The notes beneath the pieces were generated by a model, which did not search any database, was not told where the DNA came from, and saw only the letters and a list, made by a program, of their open reading frames with translations. From CAZISM01 sp964541895 (GTDB lineage Bacteria; Zhuqueibacterota; Zhuqueibacteria; Residuimicrobiales; Residuimicrobiaceae), in the NCBI GenBank assembly GCA_964541895.1, contig CAZISM010000001.1, positions 87,990-151,989 on the forward strand: a stretch of DNA of 64,000 nucleotides. The letters run 5' to 3'. Below, one piece after another: positions 26,160 to 34,444 of this stretch; the first letter of the stretch is position 1, and every line of letters starts with the position of its first letter. A program made the translations under genes and the position numbers.

Positions 26160-27695
26160 ATGCTCGGCCAGGTTATCAGCGGTACGGTTCTGGGTATTGA
26201 TGCCCATCTGGTCAAAGTCGAAGTTCACCTCGAAGGGGGCGAGCCGCGATTCGTGACCGTAGGCCTTCCTGACGGCGCGGTACGAGAGTCCAAAGAGCGC
26301 GTACAGGCGGCTGTCAAAAATTCCGGTTTTCACATTCCCCCCAAAAAGGTGACGGTGAATCTTGCCCCGGCCGACATCCGTAAAGAGGGAGCCGGCTTTG
26401 ATCTGCCTATGGCGGTCGGCATCATCGCCGCTCTGGATGAGGTGGAGGGTCCCCGCTTGCAGGAGTATGTGCTGTTAGGCGAGCTTTCGCTGGACGGCAC
26501 GGTTCGTCCCATCCATGGCGTGTTGCCCATTTCGATCGCCGTGGTCAAATCACCATACAAAGGCGTTATCGTGCCGCGCGAAAATGCGCGCGAAGCGGCC
26601 ATGGCCGGCGATCTGCAGGTTATCCCGGTGCGAACGCTGGCAGAAACGGTGCAATTTCTCAACAGGGAAATTGAAATCCCGCGATTTCAGATCAACCTGG
26701 CCGATATTTTCTCCAGAAATCGCATGTATCGTGAAGATTTTAATGATGTCAAGGGTCAACAGCATGTCAAGCGGGCGTTGGAAGTAGCAGCCGCCGGCGG
26801 CCACAATATCGTTATGATCGGGCCGCCGGGATCCGGCAAGACCATGCTGGCAAAGCGGCTGCCGACCATTTTGCCGGACATGTCCCTTGCCGAGGCGCTG
26901 GAGACGACCAAAATACACTCCGTAGCCGGCCTCTTGCCCACCAGCGACGCCCTCATCGCCACCCGTCCGTTTCGAGCGCCGCATCACACCATCAGCGATG
27001 CCGGCTTGATCGGCGGCGGCGGCATCCCCAAGCCGGGGGAGGTCAGCCTGGCGCATCACGGCGTGCTGTTTCTTGACGAACTGCCTGAATTTAAAAAGAA
27101 TGTGCTCGAAGTGATGCGACAACCTCTGGAGGACGGCCGCGTCACTATCGCGCGCGCCAGTTTGTCGCTTACCTATCCGGCGGAGTTTATGCTTGCCGCG
27201 GCGATGAATCCGTGCCCCTGTGGCTACTACACAGACCCCACGAATCAGTGCAACTGCCCGGGGCCGGTGATTCAGCGATACCTGGCCAGAATCTCCGGCC
27301 CGCTGCTGGACCGCATTGATATTCACATCGAAGTTCCGGCCGTCAAGTACAAAGAGTTGGCAGGGCAGAGCGATGGCGAGAGTTCTGCAGAAATACGCAA
27401 AAGGGTGGAGCAGGCTCGCAGGGTGCAGCGCCAGCGCTTCAGCCGGCACTCGCGGCTGTTCTGCAACGCTAGAATGGAATCCCGCGATTTACGAAGCTAT
27501 TGCAGCATCGACGCCGCCGGAGAAGAGCTGATGAAAATGGCGATCAGCAAATGGGGGCTGTCAGCCAGGGCCTATGACCGGATTCTCAAGGTAAGCCGGA
27601 CCATCGCCGACCTCGCCGGCAGCCCGGCCATTACGTCCGAACATATCAGTGAAGCCATCCAGTATCGAAGCCTTGATCGCTGCGGCGCCTTTTAG
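26160..27695 (+). CDS. YifB/ComM-family Mg-chelatase-like AAA+ ATPase
   Basis: 511 residues. An N-terminal Lon-protease-like/ChlI domain (GLPDGAVRESKERVQAA) precedes an AAA+ core with Walker A GPPGSGKTML, Walker B LFLDELPEF and an arginine-finger region, then a C-terminal helical domain with the HSRLFCNARM stretch. Members such as ComM are branch-migration helicases that help natural transformation by extending heteroduplex DNA. It follows galT by 24 bases. The presence of a comM-like gene does not by itself show competence. Confidence 0.92.
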   Translation: MLGQVISGTVLGIDAHLVKVEVHLEGGEPRFVTVGLPDGAVRESKERVQAAVKNSGFHIPPKKVTVNLAPADIRKEGAGFDLPMAVGIIAALDEVEGPRLQEYVLLGELSLDGTVRPIHGVLPISIAVVKSPYKGVIVPRENAREAAMAGDLQVIPVRTLAETVQFLNREIEIPRFQINLADIFSRNRMYREDFNDVKGQQHVKRALEVAAAGGHNIVMIGPPGSGKTMLAKRLPTILPDMSLAEALETTKIHSVAGLLPTSDALIATRPFRAPHHTISDAGLIGGGGIPKPGEVSLAHHGVLFLDELPEFKKNVLEVMRQPLEDGRVTIARASLSLTYPAEFMLAAAMNPCPCGYYTDPTNQCNCPGPVIQRYLARISGPLLDRIDIHIEVPAVKYKELAGQSDGESSAEIRKRVEQARRVQRQRFSRHSRLFCNARMESRDLRSYCSIDAAGEELMKMAISKWGLSARAYDRILKVSRTIADLAGSPAITSEHISEAIQYRSLDRCGAF

Positions 27696-27799
27696 CCGGC
27701 CGGGTTCGGCTGTCAGCCCGGAGGCTTTGGTAAAAATGAAATTTTTCAACCCGCATTATTTGTTAAATATGTTTAGGCCTAACAAAGAGGGAGCTCAAC

Positions 27800-28153
27800 G
27801 TGTCCTATCAGACCATAGCTGTTGAAAATATTGGGGATATTACCGTTATCCGCGTTCTGGAACGCCGAGTGTTTCTGAAAGTATCGGATCAATTTCGTGA
27901 TGAAGTGGTTCGCATCATAGACAGCGGCGCAAATCGCGTAATTTTCGATCTCGGTAACGTACACGTCATGAACAGCTCCGGTCTTGGTGTTTTGATTTTA
28001 GCGCGGGATTTGCTGCAGAAAAAGGGAGGAAAAATCGTTCTCTGCGGTTTCCTCAAGGTGATGGAAGAGATATTTTATCGCATGCATCTTGATAATTTTT
28101 TTCATATTTGCAAAGACGTGCCGGATGCAGTGGCGGTGATGGGGCAGGGATAA
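27800..28153 (+). CDS. STAS-domain anti-sigma-factor antagonist
   Basis: 117 residues with a GTG start at 27800 preceded by AGAGGGAG. The conserved phosphorylation loop reads NSSGLGVL (residues about 56-63), where the second Ser is the usual target of an anti-sigma kinase. Such proteins free a sigma factor or a regulator by partner switching. No cognate kinase or phosphatase is encoded in the window. The stop codon lies inside a short hairpin (28145-28164). Confidence 0.88.
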   Translation: MSYQTIAVENIGDITVIRVLERRVFLKVSDQFRDEVVRIIDSGANRVIFDLGNVHVMNSSGLGVLILARDLLQKKGGKIVLCGFLKVMEEIFYRMHLDNFFHICKDVPDAVAVMGQG

Positions 28154-28202
28154 AAAAATCCCTGTATGAACGCAAGGCGGTTGTTGAACCGCTGCAAATT
28201 AC

Positions 28203-28228
28203 GGTGGGGGCCGCCTAAATATTTTTTA
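28203..28228 (+). terminator. Possible rho-independent terminator after the STAS gene
   Basis: GGTGG (28203-28207) and CCGCC (28211-28215) can pair around GGG, followed by a T-rich tract with six consecutive Ts. The stem is short. A stronger inverted repeat (GCGGTT/AACCGC) lies just before it. The 292-base gap before the NfeD gene holds nothing else recognisable apart from a weak long-loop pairing of AAGGGAG with CTCCCTT near 28252-28294. Confidence 0.35.
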
Positions 28229-28445
28229 CTTCCACTGCACTTTTCCGGGGAAAAGGGAGGCTTGTAATACATATTTTAGAGCTTGGCTCCCTTGTGATAG
28301 GTGTTGGTTCAATTTGCTCGTGCGTCACATACAGGGAGATGTTTTTACCGCTGTTTTAATGTCCTAATTCCTGGTATAAAAGTCAAGCGAAAAATGAAGT
28401 ATAAAAAACATTTTGCTTTTAATAACAACCTGAGTACATTGCCAT

Positions 28446-29729
28446 ATGAACCATTTACTTCGATCCCTGTTGCTGGCAGGCCTGTTGACATTCGCCCTGC
28501 AAGCGGAGGAGCAGATCCTCAAGATTTCGATCGACGGCGACATTAATCCGGTTTCGGCCGAATTTATTGTGCGCAACATCGATCGCGCCGACGCTGGTCA
28601 TTACCAGTGCCTGTTGATCGAGCTGGACACCCCGGGCGGACTGCTGGAATCCACCAAAACCATCGTCAAGAAAATGATGAGCAGTCCGGTCCCGGTAGTG
28701 GTCTATGTGGCGCCCTCGGGTTCCGGCGCCGTCTCGGCAGGAGTCTTTATCACCCTCGCGGCCCATATCGCGGTTATGGCGCCAGGCACCAACATCGGTG
28801 CTGCGCATCCGGTGAGTGTGGGGTCCGGCGGCGATATGGACTCTTCGAAAGTCATGGGCCAAAAAGTGACCAATTGGGCCAGCGCCTGGATTCGCGGCAT
28901 CGCGGAAAAACGGGGCCGTAATGCCGACTGGGCGGAAAAAGCGGTGCGCGAAAGCGTATCGATCAATGAAAACGAAGCGCTGCAAAAGAACATCATCGAC
29001 GCCGTTTGCGCCAATGAGGACTCTCTTCGACAGTGGCTGGACGGCCGAACGGTGAAACTTGAAACAGGAGAGCGACGGCTGCATACCCGTTCCGCAACGG
29101 TCGTGGTGCAGGAGATGTCCTGGCGACATCGCGTGCTTTATAAAATTTCCAATCCCACCATCGCCTACATCCTGATGATGCTCGGAATCTATGGCCTGTT
29201 TTTTGAGCTGTCCAATCCAGGCTCCGTTTTGCCGGGTGTGGTCGGGGGCATCTTTATCATCCTTGCCTTTTTTGCCCTGCAAACTCTGCCGTTGCGAGCC
29301 GCGGGCCTGTTGCTGATTCTGTTCGCAATCATTTTATTTATTCTGGAGGTCAAGGTGACCAGCTACGGTGTCTTGTCCATCGGTGGCATCATCGCCATGT
29401 TTCTGGGTTCCATCATGCTGTACGAGGACGCTCCCGGCTTTCCGGTGCGGGTGGATTGGCGCGTGGCGCTGACGTTGACCGTTGCCACAGCCTTGTTTTT
29501 TATTTTCGCCCTCTCCATGGCTCTGAAGGTGCGGCTCACCAAACCCACCACAGGCCAGGAAGGATTGATCGGCGAACAGGGGCAGGCCCTCAGTGATATT
29601 TTTCATGACGGCACCGTCAAGGTGCACGGCGAAATCTGGAAAGCGTACAGCGATGCACCGATCAAAAAAGGCGAATCCATTGCGGTGGTGTCGGTAAAGG
29701 GGCTGGTCGTTAAAGTCACCCAACTATAA
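28446..29729 (+). CDS. NfeD-family membrane-bound serine protease (ClpP-class, long form)
   Basis: 427 residues. A signal peptide leads into a ClpP/SppA-like protease domain with DTPGGLL and SGSGAVSAGVFI (nucleophile Ser). Four to five membrane spans follow (about 235-350) and then a C-terminal OB-fold NfeD domain (LIGEQGQALSDI, KVHGEIWKA). Long NfeD proteins cleave their slipin partner near its C-terminus and are linked to membrane-domain quality control. The slipin gene follows 14 bases later, the usual pairing. Confidence 0.92.
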   Translation: MNHLLRSLLLAGLLTFALQAEEQILKISIDGDINPVSAEFIVRNIDRADAGHYQCLLIELDTPGGLLESTKTIVKKMMSSPVPVVVYVAPSGSGAVSAGVFITLAAHIAVMAPGTNIGAAHPVSVGSGGDMDSSKVMGQKVTNWASAWIRGIAEKRGRNADWAEKAVRESVSINENEALQKNIIDAVCANEDSLRQWLDGRTVKLETGERRLHTRSATVVVQEMSWRHRVLYKISNPTIAYILMMLGIYGLFFELSNPGSVLPGVVGGIFIILAFFALQTLPLRAAGLLLILFAIILFILEVKVTSYGVLSIGGIIAMFLGSIMLYEDAPGFPVRVDWRVALTLTVATALFFIFALSMALKVRLTKPTTGQEGLIGEQGQALSDIFHDGTVKVHGEIWKAYSDAPIKKGESIAVVSVKGLVVKVTQL

Positions 29730-29743
29730 CAGAGGAGGTTATC

Positions 29744-30499
29744 ATGATGACTATTCAACCGGTGGTGATGTTGCTCATTCTGGCTGTTCTGCTCATCGCC
29801 AGCTCCATTAAAGTGCTGCGGGAGTACGAACGTGGCGTTGTGTTCCGCCTCGGCCGCCTGGTGGGGTCGCGCGGCCCGGGCATCTTTTTTCTCATTCCCC
29901 TGGTCGATCGCATGGTTAAAGTCAGTCTGCGCACGCATACCATGGATGTGCCTCCTCAGGATATCATCACCAAAGACAACGTGTCGGTGAAAGTCAATGC
30001 GGTTCTCTATTTCCGTGTGCTTGAACCGCACAAGGCCATCGTCGAAGTAGAAGACTATTTCTACGCCACCTCCCAACTGGCGCAAACCACCCTGCGCAGC
30101 ATTCTCGGCCAGGCCGAGCTGGATGAATTGTTGTCCGCCCGGGAAAAGATAAATCAGGAACTGCAGGCCATCATCGATTCCCATACCGATCCCTGGGGCA
30201 TCAAGGTCAGCATGGTGGAAGTCAAACATGTCGATCTGCCGGTGGAGATGCAGCGTGCCATGGCTCGCCAGGCCGAGGCCGAGCGCGAACGCCGCGCCAA
30301 AGTCATTCATGCGGAAGGTGAATTTCAGGCCTCGCAGACTCTGGCCAATGCCGCTGAAATCATCGCCAAACACCCGCAGGCCCTGCAACTGCGCTACCTG
30401 CAGACGCTGGCCGAGATTGCGACTGAAAACAATTCTACCATCGTATTTCCTCTTCCCATGGACCTCATCAAGCCGCTGCTCGGAACATCTGGTAAATAA
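29744..30499 (+). CDS. Slipin (SPFH/stomatin-like membrane protein)
   Basis: 251 residues. One N-terminal membrane span (VVMLLILAVLLIASSIKVL) is followed by an SPFH/PHB domain beginning EYERGVVFRLGRLVGSRGPG and a helical coiled-coil tail (MARQAEAERERRAKVIHAEG). Slipins oligomerise at the membrane and partner with the NfeD protease encoded immediately upstream. Good ribosome-binding site GAGGAGG. Confidence 0.93.
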   Translation: MMTIQPVVMLLILAVLLIASSIKVLREYERGVVFRLGRLVGSRGPGIFFLIPLVDRMVKVSLRTHTMDVPPQDIITKDNVSVKVNAVLYFRVLEPHKAIVEVEDYFYATSQLAQTTLRSILGQAELDELLSAREKINQELQAIIDSHTDPWGIKVSMVEVKHVDLPVEMQRAMARQAEAERERRAKVIHAEGEFQASQTLANAAEIIAKHPQALQLRYLQTLAEIATENNSTIVFPLPMDLIKPLLGTSGK

Positions 30500-30524
30500 C
30501 TTTTACCAGCCTTTTCAATGATGT

Positions 30525-30555
30525 GGACGGGCTCACTCGCGTGGTGAGCTCGTCC
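30525..30555 (+). terminator. Long hairpin after the slipin gene, terminator-like stem without U-tract
   Basis: GGACGGGCTCAC pairs with GTGAGCTCGTCC (one G.U) around a seven-base loop. The bases after it are CAAACTAATATAG, so a standard U-tract is missing. It may stop or stabilise the NfeD-slipin transcript before the aminotransferase gene. Confidence 0.4.
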
Positions 30556-30583
30556 CAAACTAATATAGAGAATCTATTGACGT

Positions 30584-31702
30584 ATGGAAACGGATGATTA
30601 TCGGGAATTATTTCCGATCACTAAAACACACATCTTTTTCAATCATGCCGCAGAAGCACCGAAATCGGTTCGCCAGGTGGAGCAGGTTAATGCCTTTCTG
30701 CAGGATGCTCTTTATGGTGATCTCTACGAAGATAAATGGCTGGAGCATATGCAGCAGGTGCGCCAGATGGCGGCGGACCTGGTACAAGCTGCGCCGGAGG
30801 AAATCGCGTTTGTCCATAACGTCAGCACCGCTGCCATGCTGGTGGCCAACGGACTGGCGTGGCGCACCGGCGATAACATAGTCACCAGCTGTAACCAGTT
30901 TCCGGCCAATGTTTATCCCTGGTTGAACCTCAGGGAGCGTGGTGTTGAGGTGCGGACCCCTTTTTTGCCACGCAACGAACTGGCATACGAAACGCTCTTT
31001 GCCGCCGTGGACGAAAAAAGCCGCGTGCTGGCCCTCAGTTTTGTCGAATACGACAACGGCTTTCGCTATGATCTGGAACGCATCGGCCGATTCTGTCATG
31101 AGCGCGGCATCCTCTTTTTTGTCGACGCGGTGCAGGGTTTGGGCGTTTTTCCGGTCGATGTCAAAAGCGCCCGTATCACCTTTCTTGCGACCAGCGGTCA
31201 CAAATGGCTGCTGGGCCCGAGCGGACAGGGCTTTCTTTATATCGACCAATCCGTGTTGCCGCAGCTGTACGTTTTACCGACAAGCTGGTTGTCTATGACG
31301 CATCCGTTTGATTTTTATAATTACACGCAGCCACGCAAAGCCACCGCCCAGGCCTTTGAGGGGGGCACCAGCAATCTGATGGGCATTGTGGCTCTCGGAA
31401 CCGGCTTATCGCTTCTGGCAGAAGTGGGCCAGCTCCGCATTACGGAAAAAGTACAGTCCCTAGCCGGGCGTTTGATTGAAGGGTTGGAGCAGAAAGGCTG
31501 CCTCGTCGATGTCGCTGCAGCACCTTCGCATCGATCGGCGATAGTGGCATTCCGTCACCCCGTAATGGCTGCAGATCAGCTGTATACACGGTTGCTGCAA
31601 AACAATGTTATTGTTTCTGTGCGAAACGGTCATATCCGCGTTTCTCCGCATTTTTATAATACCGAGCAGGATATGGCCGAATTTTTAAGCAGATTGGCTT
31701 GA
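30584..31702 (+). CDS. Class-V PLP-dependent aminotransferase (cysteine-desulfurase-like)
   Basis: 372 residues. The fold signature includes FFNHAAEAP at the N-terminus, NVSTAAMLVANGLAW, FVDAVQGLGVFPVD and the PLP lysine in ATSGHKWLLGP. The family includes cysteine desulfurases, kynureninase-like and isopenicillin-N epimerase-like enzymes. No mobile catalytic Cys loop typical of IscS was identified, so the reaction is open. The gene is followed eight bases later by the outer-membrane barrel gene. Confidence 0.85.
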   Translation: METDDYRELFPITKTHIFFNHAAEAPKSVRQVEQVNAFLQDALYGDLYEDKWLEHMQQVRQMAADLVQAAPEEIAFVHNVSTAAMLVANGLAWRTGDNIVTSCNQFPANVYPWLNLRERGVEVRTPFLPRNELAYETLFAAVDEKSRVLALSFVEYDNGFRYDLERIGRFCHERGILFFVDAVQGLGVFPVDVKSARITFLATSGHKWLLGPSGQGFLYIDQSVLPQLYVLPTSWLSMTHPFDFYNYTQPRKATAQAFEGGTSNLMGIVALGTGLSLLAEVGQLRITEKVQSLAGRLIEGLEQKGCLVDVAAAPSHRSAIVAFRHPVMAADQLYTRLLQNNVIVSVRNGHIRVSPHFYNTEQDMAEFLSRLA

Positions 31703-31709
31703 GGTCAGG

Positions 31710-32954
31710 ATGTCTGATAAAAGAATAGGTTGGCTTTGGGGGCTGCTATGGCCTCTCCTGTCCGTGCAAGCCCAAACCGGCTTGATGCACGGCGACCTGG
31801 TTCATCCGCCGGCCTGGGCAGCGCGCAGCGCGGCCATGGGCAGCGCGGACGTGGCAGTTTCAGATCCTGAAGCGGCAGGTTGGTCCAATCCCGCCGCCTC
31901 GTCGATGTTACCGAGAATACAAGCCGGTGTCTCGATACAGATGAAAACAGCCGGCATGTTTTCGCTGCAGAACCCGAGCAATCCGGACCATGTCTACACC
32001 ATGCAGCCTGCCTCGCAATATGCTTTGAGCGCGGCCGGCTTTAATGTACCGCTGCAGTATAAAAAGCACCCGCTTGTCGTCGGCTTTCACCTCAGGAATC
32101 TGGCCGATCTGCAGACGCGCTATCTGTGGCGGTCGCAACGATCCGGCATGGACGAGTATTCCGAGACCGAAATCAAACGGGAGGGAGCCTTGTACGCTCT
32201 CGCCGCACGGGCCGCCACCAGATTCAGTTCATCCTTCAGCGCAGGAATACAGGTCGCCATGCTGGGAGGCCGGCAGATGGCGGATACCAGCTATACCGTT
32301 TATGAACAAAACAGTCGCGAATTTGCCCGCAGCCAATGGCAGAATCGATTCTCCGGCTATTCTATCGAGATAGGCTATCAATGGCGCATAAACGCCGGCT
32401 GGACGATCGGACAGAATTTCATCCTGCCCTACACACAAAAGCTGAAAGACATCGAGATGAACAATCTGTCGCTGCAACGGTCCTACGCCGACGTTTTGGC
32501 CATGCGTCTGCCGGCGCAGGTGTGGAGCGGCGTGGCCTGGCGGCTCGGCAACAACCTGCTCGCTGCCGCAGATTATCGCTTCCGTCCCTGGACGAAAGTG
32601 CACTTTGACGGTCCATCGGCGCTGCAATTCAGTGATGCCCACTCGATCCATGTCGGTCTGGAATATCGCCTGCCAGTCAATTATAGCGTCATCCCGCTGC
32701 GGATCGGCTGGCACAATCAGCCGAAACAGATGTATGACCATAACGCGGCCGATCCTGCTCAAGCCGGTAAGCAGGTCGTCTCCTCGTCCCTGACCGGTGG
32801 GTTTGGCATGCATCTCGGCTCTCTGCGACTTGAGGCGGCCATGGATATGGAACGACTCGAATACCCGACCTCATGGTATATCGTAGGTGAGCGCCCGGTG
32901 CAGATCCGGCAGACGCGCTACCATTTCACCATCACGCTGATGTACCTGCTCTAG
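31710..32954 (+). CDS. Outer-membrane beta-barrel protein (PorV/FadL-like)
   Basis: 414 residues with a signal peptide ending near VQAQ. The mature start (PAWAARSAAMGSADVAVSDP, then NPAASSM) is typical of the PorV/PorQ/FadL-like family of FCB bacteria. Alternating hydrophobic/polar strands follow to an aromatic C-terminus (YHFTITLMYLL). It should sit in the outer membrane as a 14-strand-like barrel for hydrophobic or protein substrates. No type IX secretion genes are nearby. The DUF72 gene starts two bases after it. Confidence 0.72.
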   Translation: MSDKRIGWLWGLLWPLLSVQAQTGLMHGDLVHPPAWAARSAAMGSADVAVSDPEAAGWSNPAASSMLPRIQAGVSIQMKTAGMFSLQNPSNPDHVYTMQPASQYALSAAGFNVPLQYKKHPLVVGFHLRNLADLQTRYLWRSQRSGMDEYSETEIKREGALYALAARAATRFSSSFSAGIQVAMLGGRQMADTSYTVYEQNSREFARSQWQNRFSGYSIEIGYQWRINAGWTIGQNFILPYTQKLKDIEMNNLSLQRSYADVLAMRLPAQVWSGVAWRLGNNLLAAADYRFRPWTKVHFDGPSALQFSDAHSIHVGLEYRLPVNYSVIPLRIGWHNQPKQMYDHNAADPAQAGKQVVSSSLTGGFGMHLGSLRLEAAMDMERLEYPTSWYIVGERPVQIRQTRYHFTITLMYLL

Positions 32955-32956
32955 CC

Positions 32957-33844
32957 ATGAAACGCATTCTGATAGGTCCGGCCGGCTGGCACTACCCGGA
33001 CTGGAAAGGCATCGTATATCCGACGCGGACGGGCGCCGGTTTTTCCGAACTGGCCTATCTGGCAGATTACTTTTCCATCGTGGAAATTAACACCTCTTTC
33101 TATCGCATCCCGTCTCCGGCTGCTGTCATGAACTGGCTCGCCCAGGTCAGAAAGCATCCGACGTTTCAATTCGCCATCAAATTGTGGCAGGGCTTTACCC
33201 ATGAGGAGCGCAAGGATCTGGCCGCAGAGGTGTCGGCTTTTTCCGTCCTCCTCAATGCCCTGGCCGCCGACAACCGGTTGGGCGCGCTGCTGGTGCAGTT
33301 CCCCTGGCGGTTCAAATATACGGCCACCAATCTGGCCTATGTGGAGCGGTTGCAGGAATGGTTTTCCGCTTTTCCCGTTTCCGTAGAGTTCCGGCACAGC
33401 AGCTGGTCTGATGAGGTCGTATATGAAAAATTTAAAAACCTCAACTTGGGCTGGGTCAACGTGGACCAGCCTGTGATCGGAGCCTCGCAATCCCCCGCCA
33501 CGGTATGCACCTCTGCCAATGGTTATGTACGGCTGCATGGCAGAAATTATGAGCAGTGGTTCGAAGAAAACTCGGAACGCCATGCACGCTATGATTATCT
33601 GTATAAAACAGCTGAATTATCCGAATGGGTCGAAAGAATAAAAACAGTCGCCGCTAAAGCGGATAATGTGTTCGTTATCTTTAATAACCATTTTCGCGGC
33701 CAGGCTGTGGCCAATGGTCTGCAAATGGCTGCGGCGTTCCAAAGCGAGCCTGTTGCACTTCCAGCCTCTCTGGTCCGCCTGTATCCTCACCTGGCTGATA
33801 TCGGCCGCTGCGAGACAGGCGGCGAAACGTTGTCACTTTTTTGA
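32957..33844 (+). CDS. DUF72 family protein
   Basis: 295 residues. The N-terminus ILIGPAGWHYPDWKG and the stretch VEINTSFYRIP are diagnostic of DUF72, a TIM-barrel family with no settled function. The later VNVDQPV, YVRLHGRN and VFVIFNNHFRGQAV segments complete the family pattern. Apart from the two-base gap to the preceding barrel gene, nothing suggests a specific partner. Confidence 0.9.
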   Translation: MKRILIGPAGWHYPDWKGIVYPTRTGAGFSELAYLADYFSIVEINTSFYRIPSPAAVMNWLAQVRKHPTFQFAIKLWQGFTHEERKDLAAEVSAFSVLLNALAADNRLGALLVQFPWRFKYTATNLAYVERLQEWFSAFPVSVEFRHSSWSDEVVYEKFKNLNLGWVNVDQPVIGASQSPATVCTSANGYVRLHGRNYEQWFEENSERHARYDYLYKTAELSEWVERIKTVAAKADNVFVIFNNHFRGQAVANGLQMAAAFQSEPVALPASLVRLYPHLADIGRCETGGETLSLF

Positions 33845-33976
33845 ATCCTTTCCATGCCTGGGGCATCCAATCATAGGCTATATGGATGAGTCAGGCGTTG
33901 TCTATCGTGCGACAAGGTTAAAATAGTGCGGACCCCTTTGAGAGGTCCGAAAATTGGAGCCGGATCAGGAGGTTAT

Positions 33977-34135
33977 TTGGATTATCTTGGAATAATAGCA
34001 TTTATCATTATCTGGTTCGTACTGAACCGGTATATCCTGCCCAAGTTGGGTGTGCCGACCTGAATGGCAGGAGCCTGCGATCTTTCGGAGAAAGATCAGA
34101 AGAAAAATGTATCCGCCAGCGAAAAAACTGAATAG
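33977..34135 (+). CDS. Candidate selenoprotein: 52-residue single-span membrane protein with in-frame TGA (Sec29)
   Basis: AGGAGG at 33967-33972 lies four bases before a TTG start. The frame reads a hydrophobic helix (about residues 4-20: LGIIAFIIIWFVLNRYI), then LPKLGVPT, then TGA at 34061, then MAGAC and a charged tail, ending at TAG 34133-34135. That stop abuts the ribosome-binding site of the next gene. Reading TGA as selenocysteine gives U29-M-A-G-A-C34. A perfect 8-bp hairpin with a GGA loop begins 15 bases after the TGA, as expected for a bacterial SECIS. If TGA is a stop, a 28-residue peptide remains. The same C29-x4-C34 arrangement appears in the protein at 35849. The product is predicted to be membrane-anchored and redox-active; no family name is claimed. 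Confidence 0.72.
34064..34097 (+). promoter_or_regulatory. Putative bacterial SECIS element
   Basis: Downstream of TGA 34061-34063, GATCTTTC (34079-34086) pairs perfectly with GAAAGATC (34090-34097) around loop GGA. The distance from the TGA to the loop is 23 bases, and the loop opens with GG, within the published bacterial SECIS rules (loop 16-37 bases away, G among the first two loop bases). The following bases are AGAAGAAAAATG, not a U-tract, so a terminator is unlikely. A smaller GCAG/CTGC hairpin lies between. Confidence 0.68.
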
Positions 34136-34146
34136 GAGGAAAGCTC

Positions 34147-34353
34147 ATGCCGATTTATGAGTATCGGTGCCGTCAATGTGGTCATACGTTCGAAGCGTTC
34201 CAGCGCGTCGGTGCCGACGGATCTGATCTGATGTGCCCCAAATGCAATTCCAGCAGACCTGAAAAATTATTTTCATCTTTTGCCGCATCCGGCAGTACGC
34301 CATCCTACGGGAACAGCGGCGGCTCCAGTTGCGGCAGTGGCGGCTTTTCCTGA
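34147..34353 (+). CDS. FmdB/CxxC zinc-ribbon protein
   Basis: 68 residues beginning MPIYEYRCRQCGHTFEAFQ, the standard FmdB-type start, with a second CxxC in MCPKCNSS and a Gly/Ser-rich tail. The four cysteines should bind one zinc. The family is often called a regulatory protein but its role is unproven. TAGGAGG directly upstream contains the TAG stop of the selenoprotein candidate, so the two genes are tightly linked. Confidence 0.93.
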   Translation: MPIYEYRCRQCGHTFEAFQRVGADGSDLMCPKCNSSRPEKLFSSFAASGSTPSYGNSGGSSCGSGGFS

Positions 34354-34366
34354 GCGTCTTGATGGC

Positions 34367-34390
34367 GCGGATAGGTTATCCGCCATTTTA
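34367..34390 (+). terminator. Possible weak terminator or attenuator after the FmdB gene
   Basis: GCGGATA (34367-34373) pairs with TATCCGC (34377-34383) around GGT, followed by CATTTTA. The stem is 7 bp with a short, imperfect T-tract. Confidence 0.4.
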
Positions 34391-34444
34391 TGCTTGATTT
34401 TCGTCTTTAAATCGTATACTTTTATTACTTATATTCTGTTTATC

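Noticed and set aside
28145..28164. Perfect 7-bp hairpin CAGGGAT/ATCCCTG over the STAS stop codon as a terminator
   Set aside because: No T-tract follows it, and the loop is all A. A T-rich tract occurs later at 28216.
33925..33946. CGGACC/GGTCCG hairpin before the selenoprotein candidate as a terminator or attenuator
   Set aside because: Six-base stem with a nine-base loop and no U-tract on the plus strand. Too weak to call.
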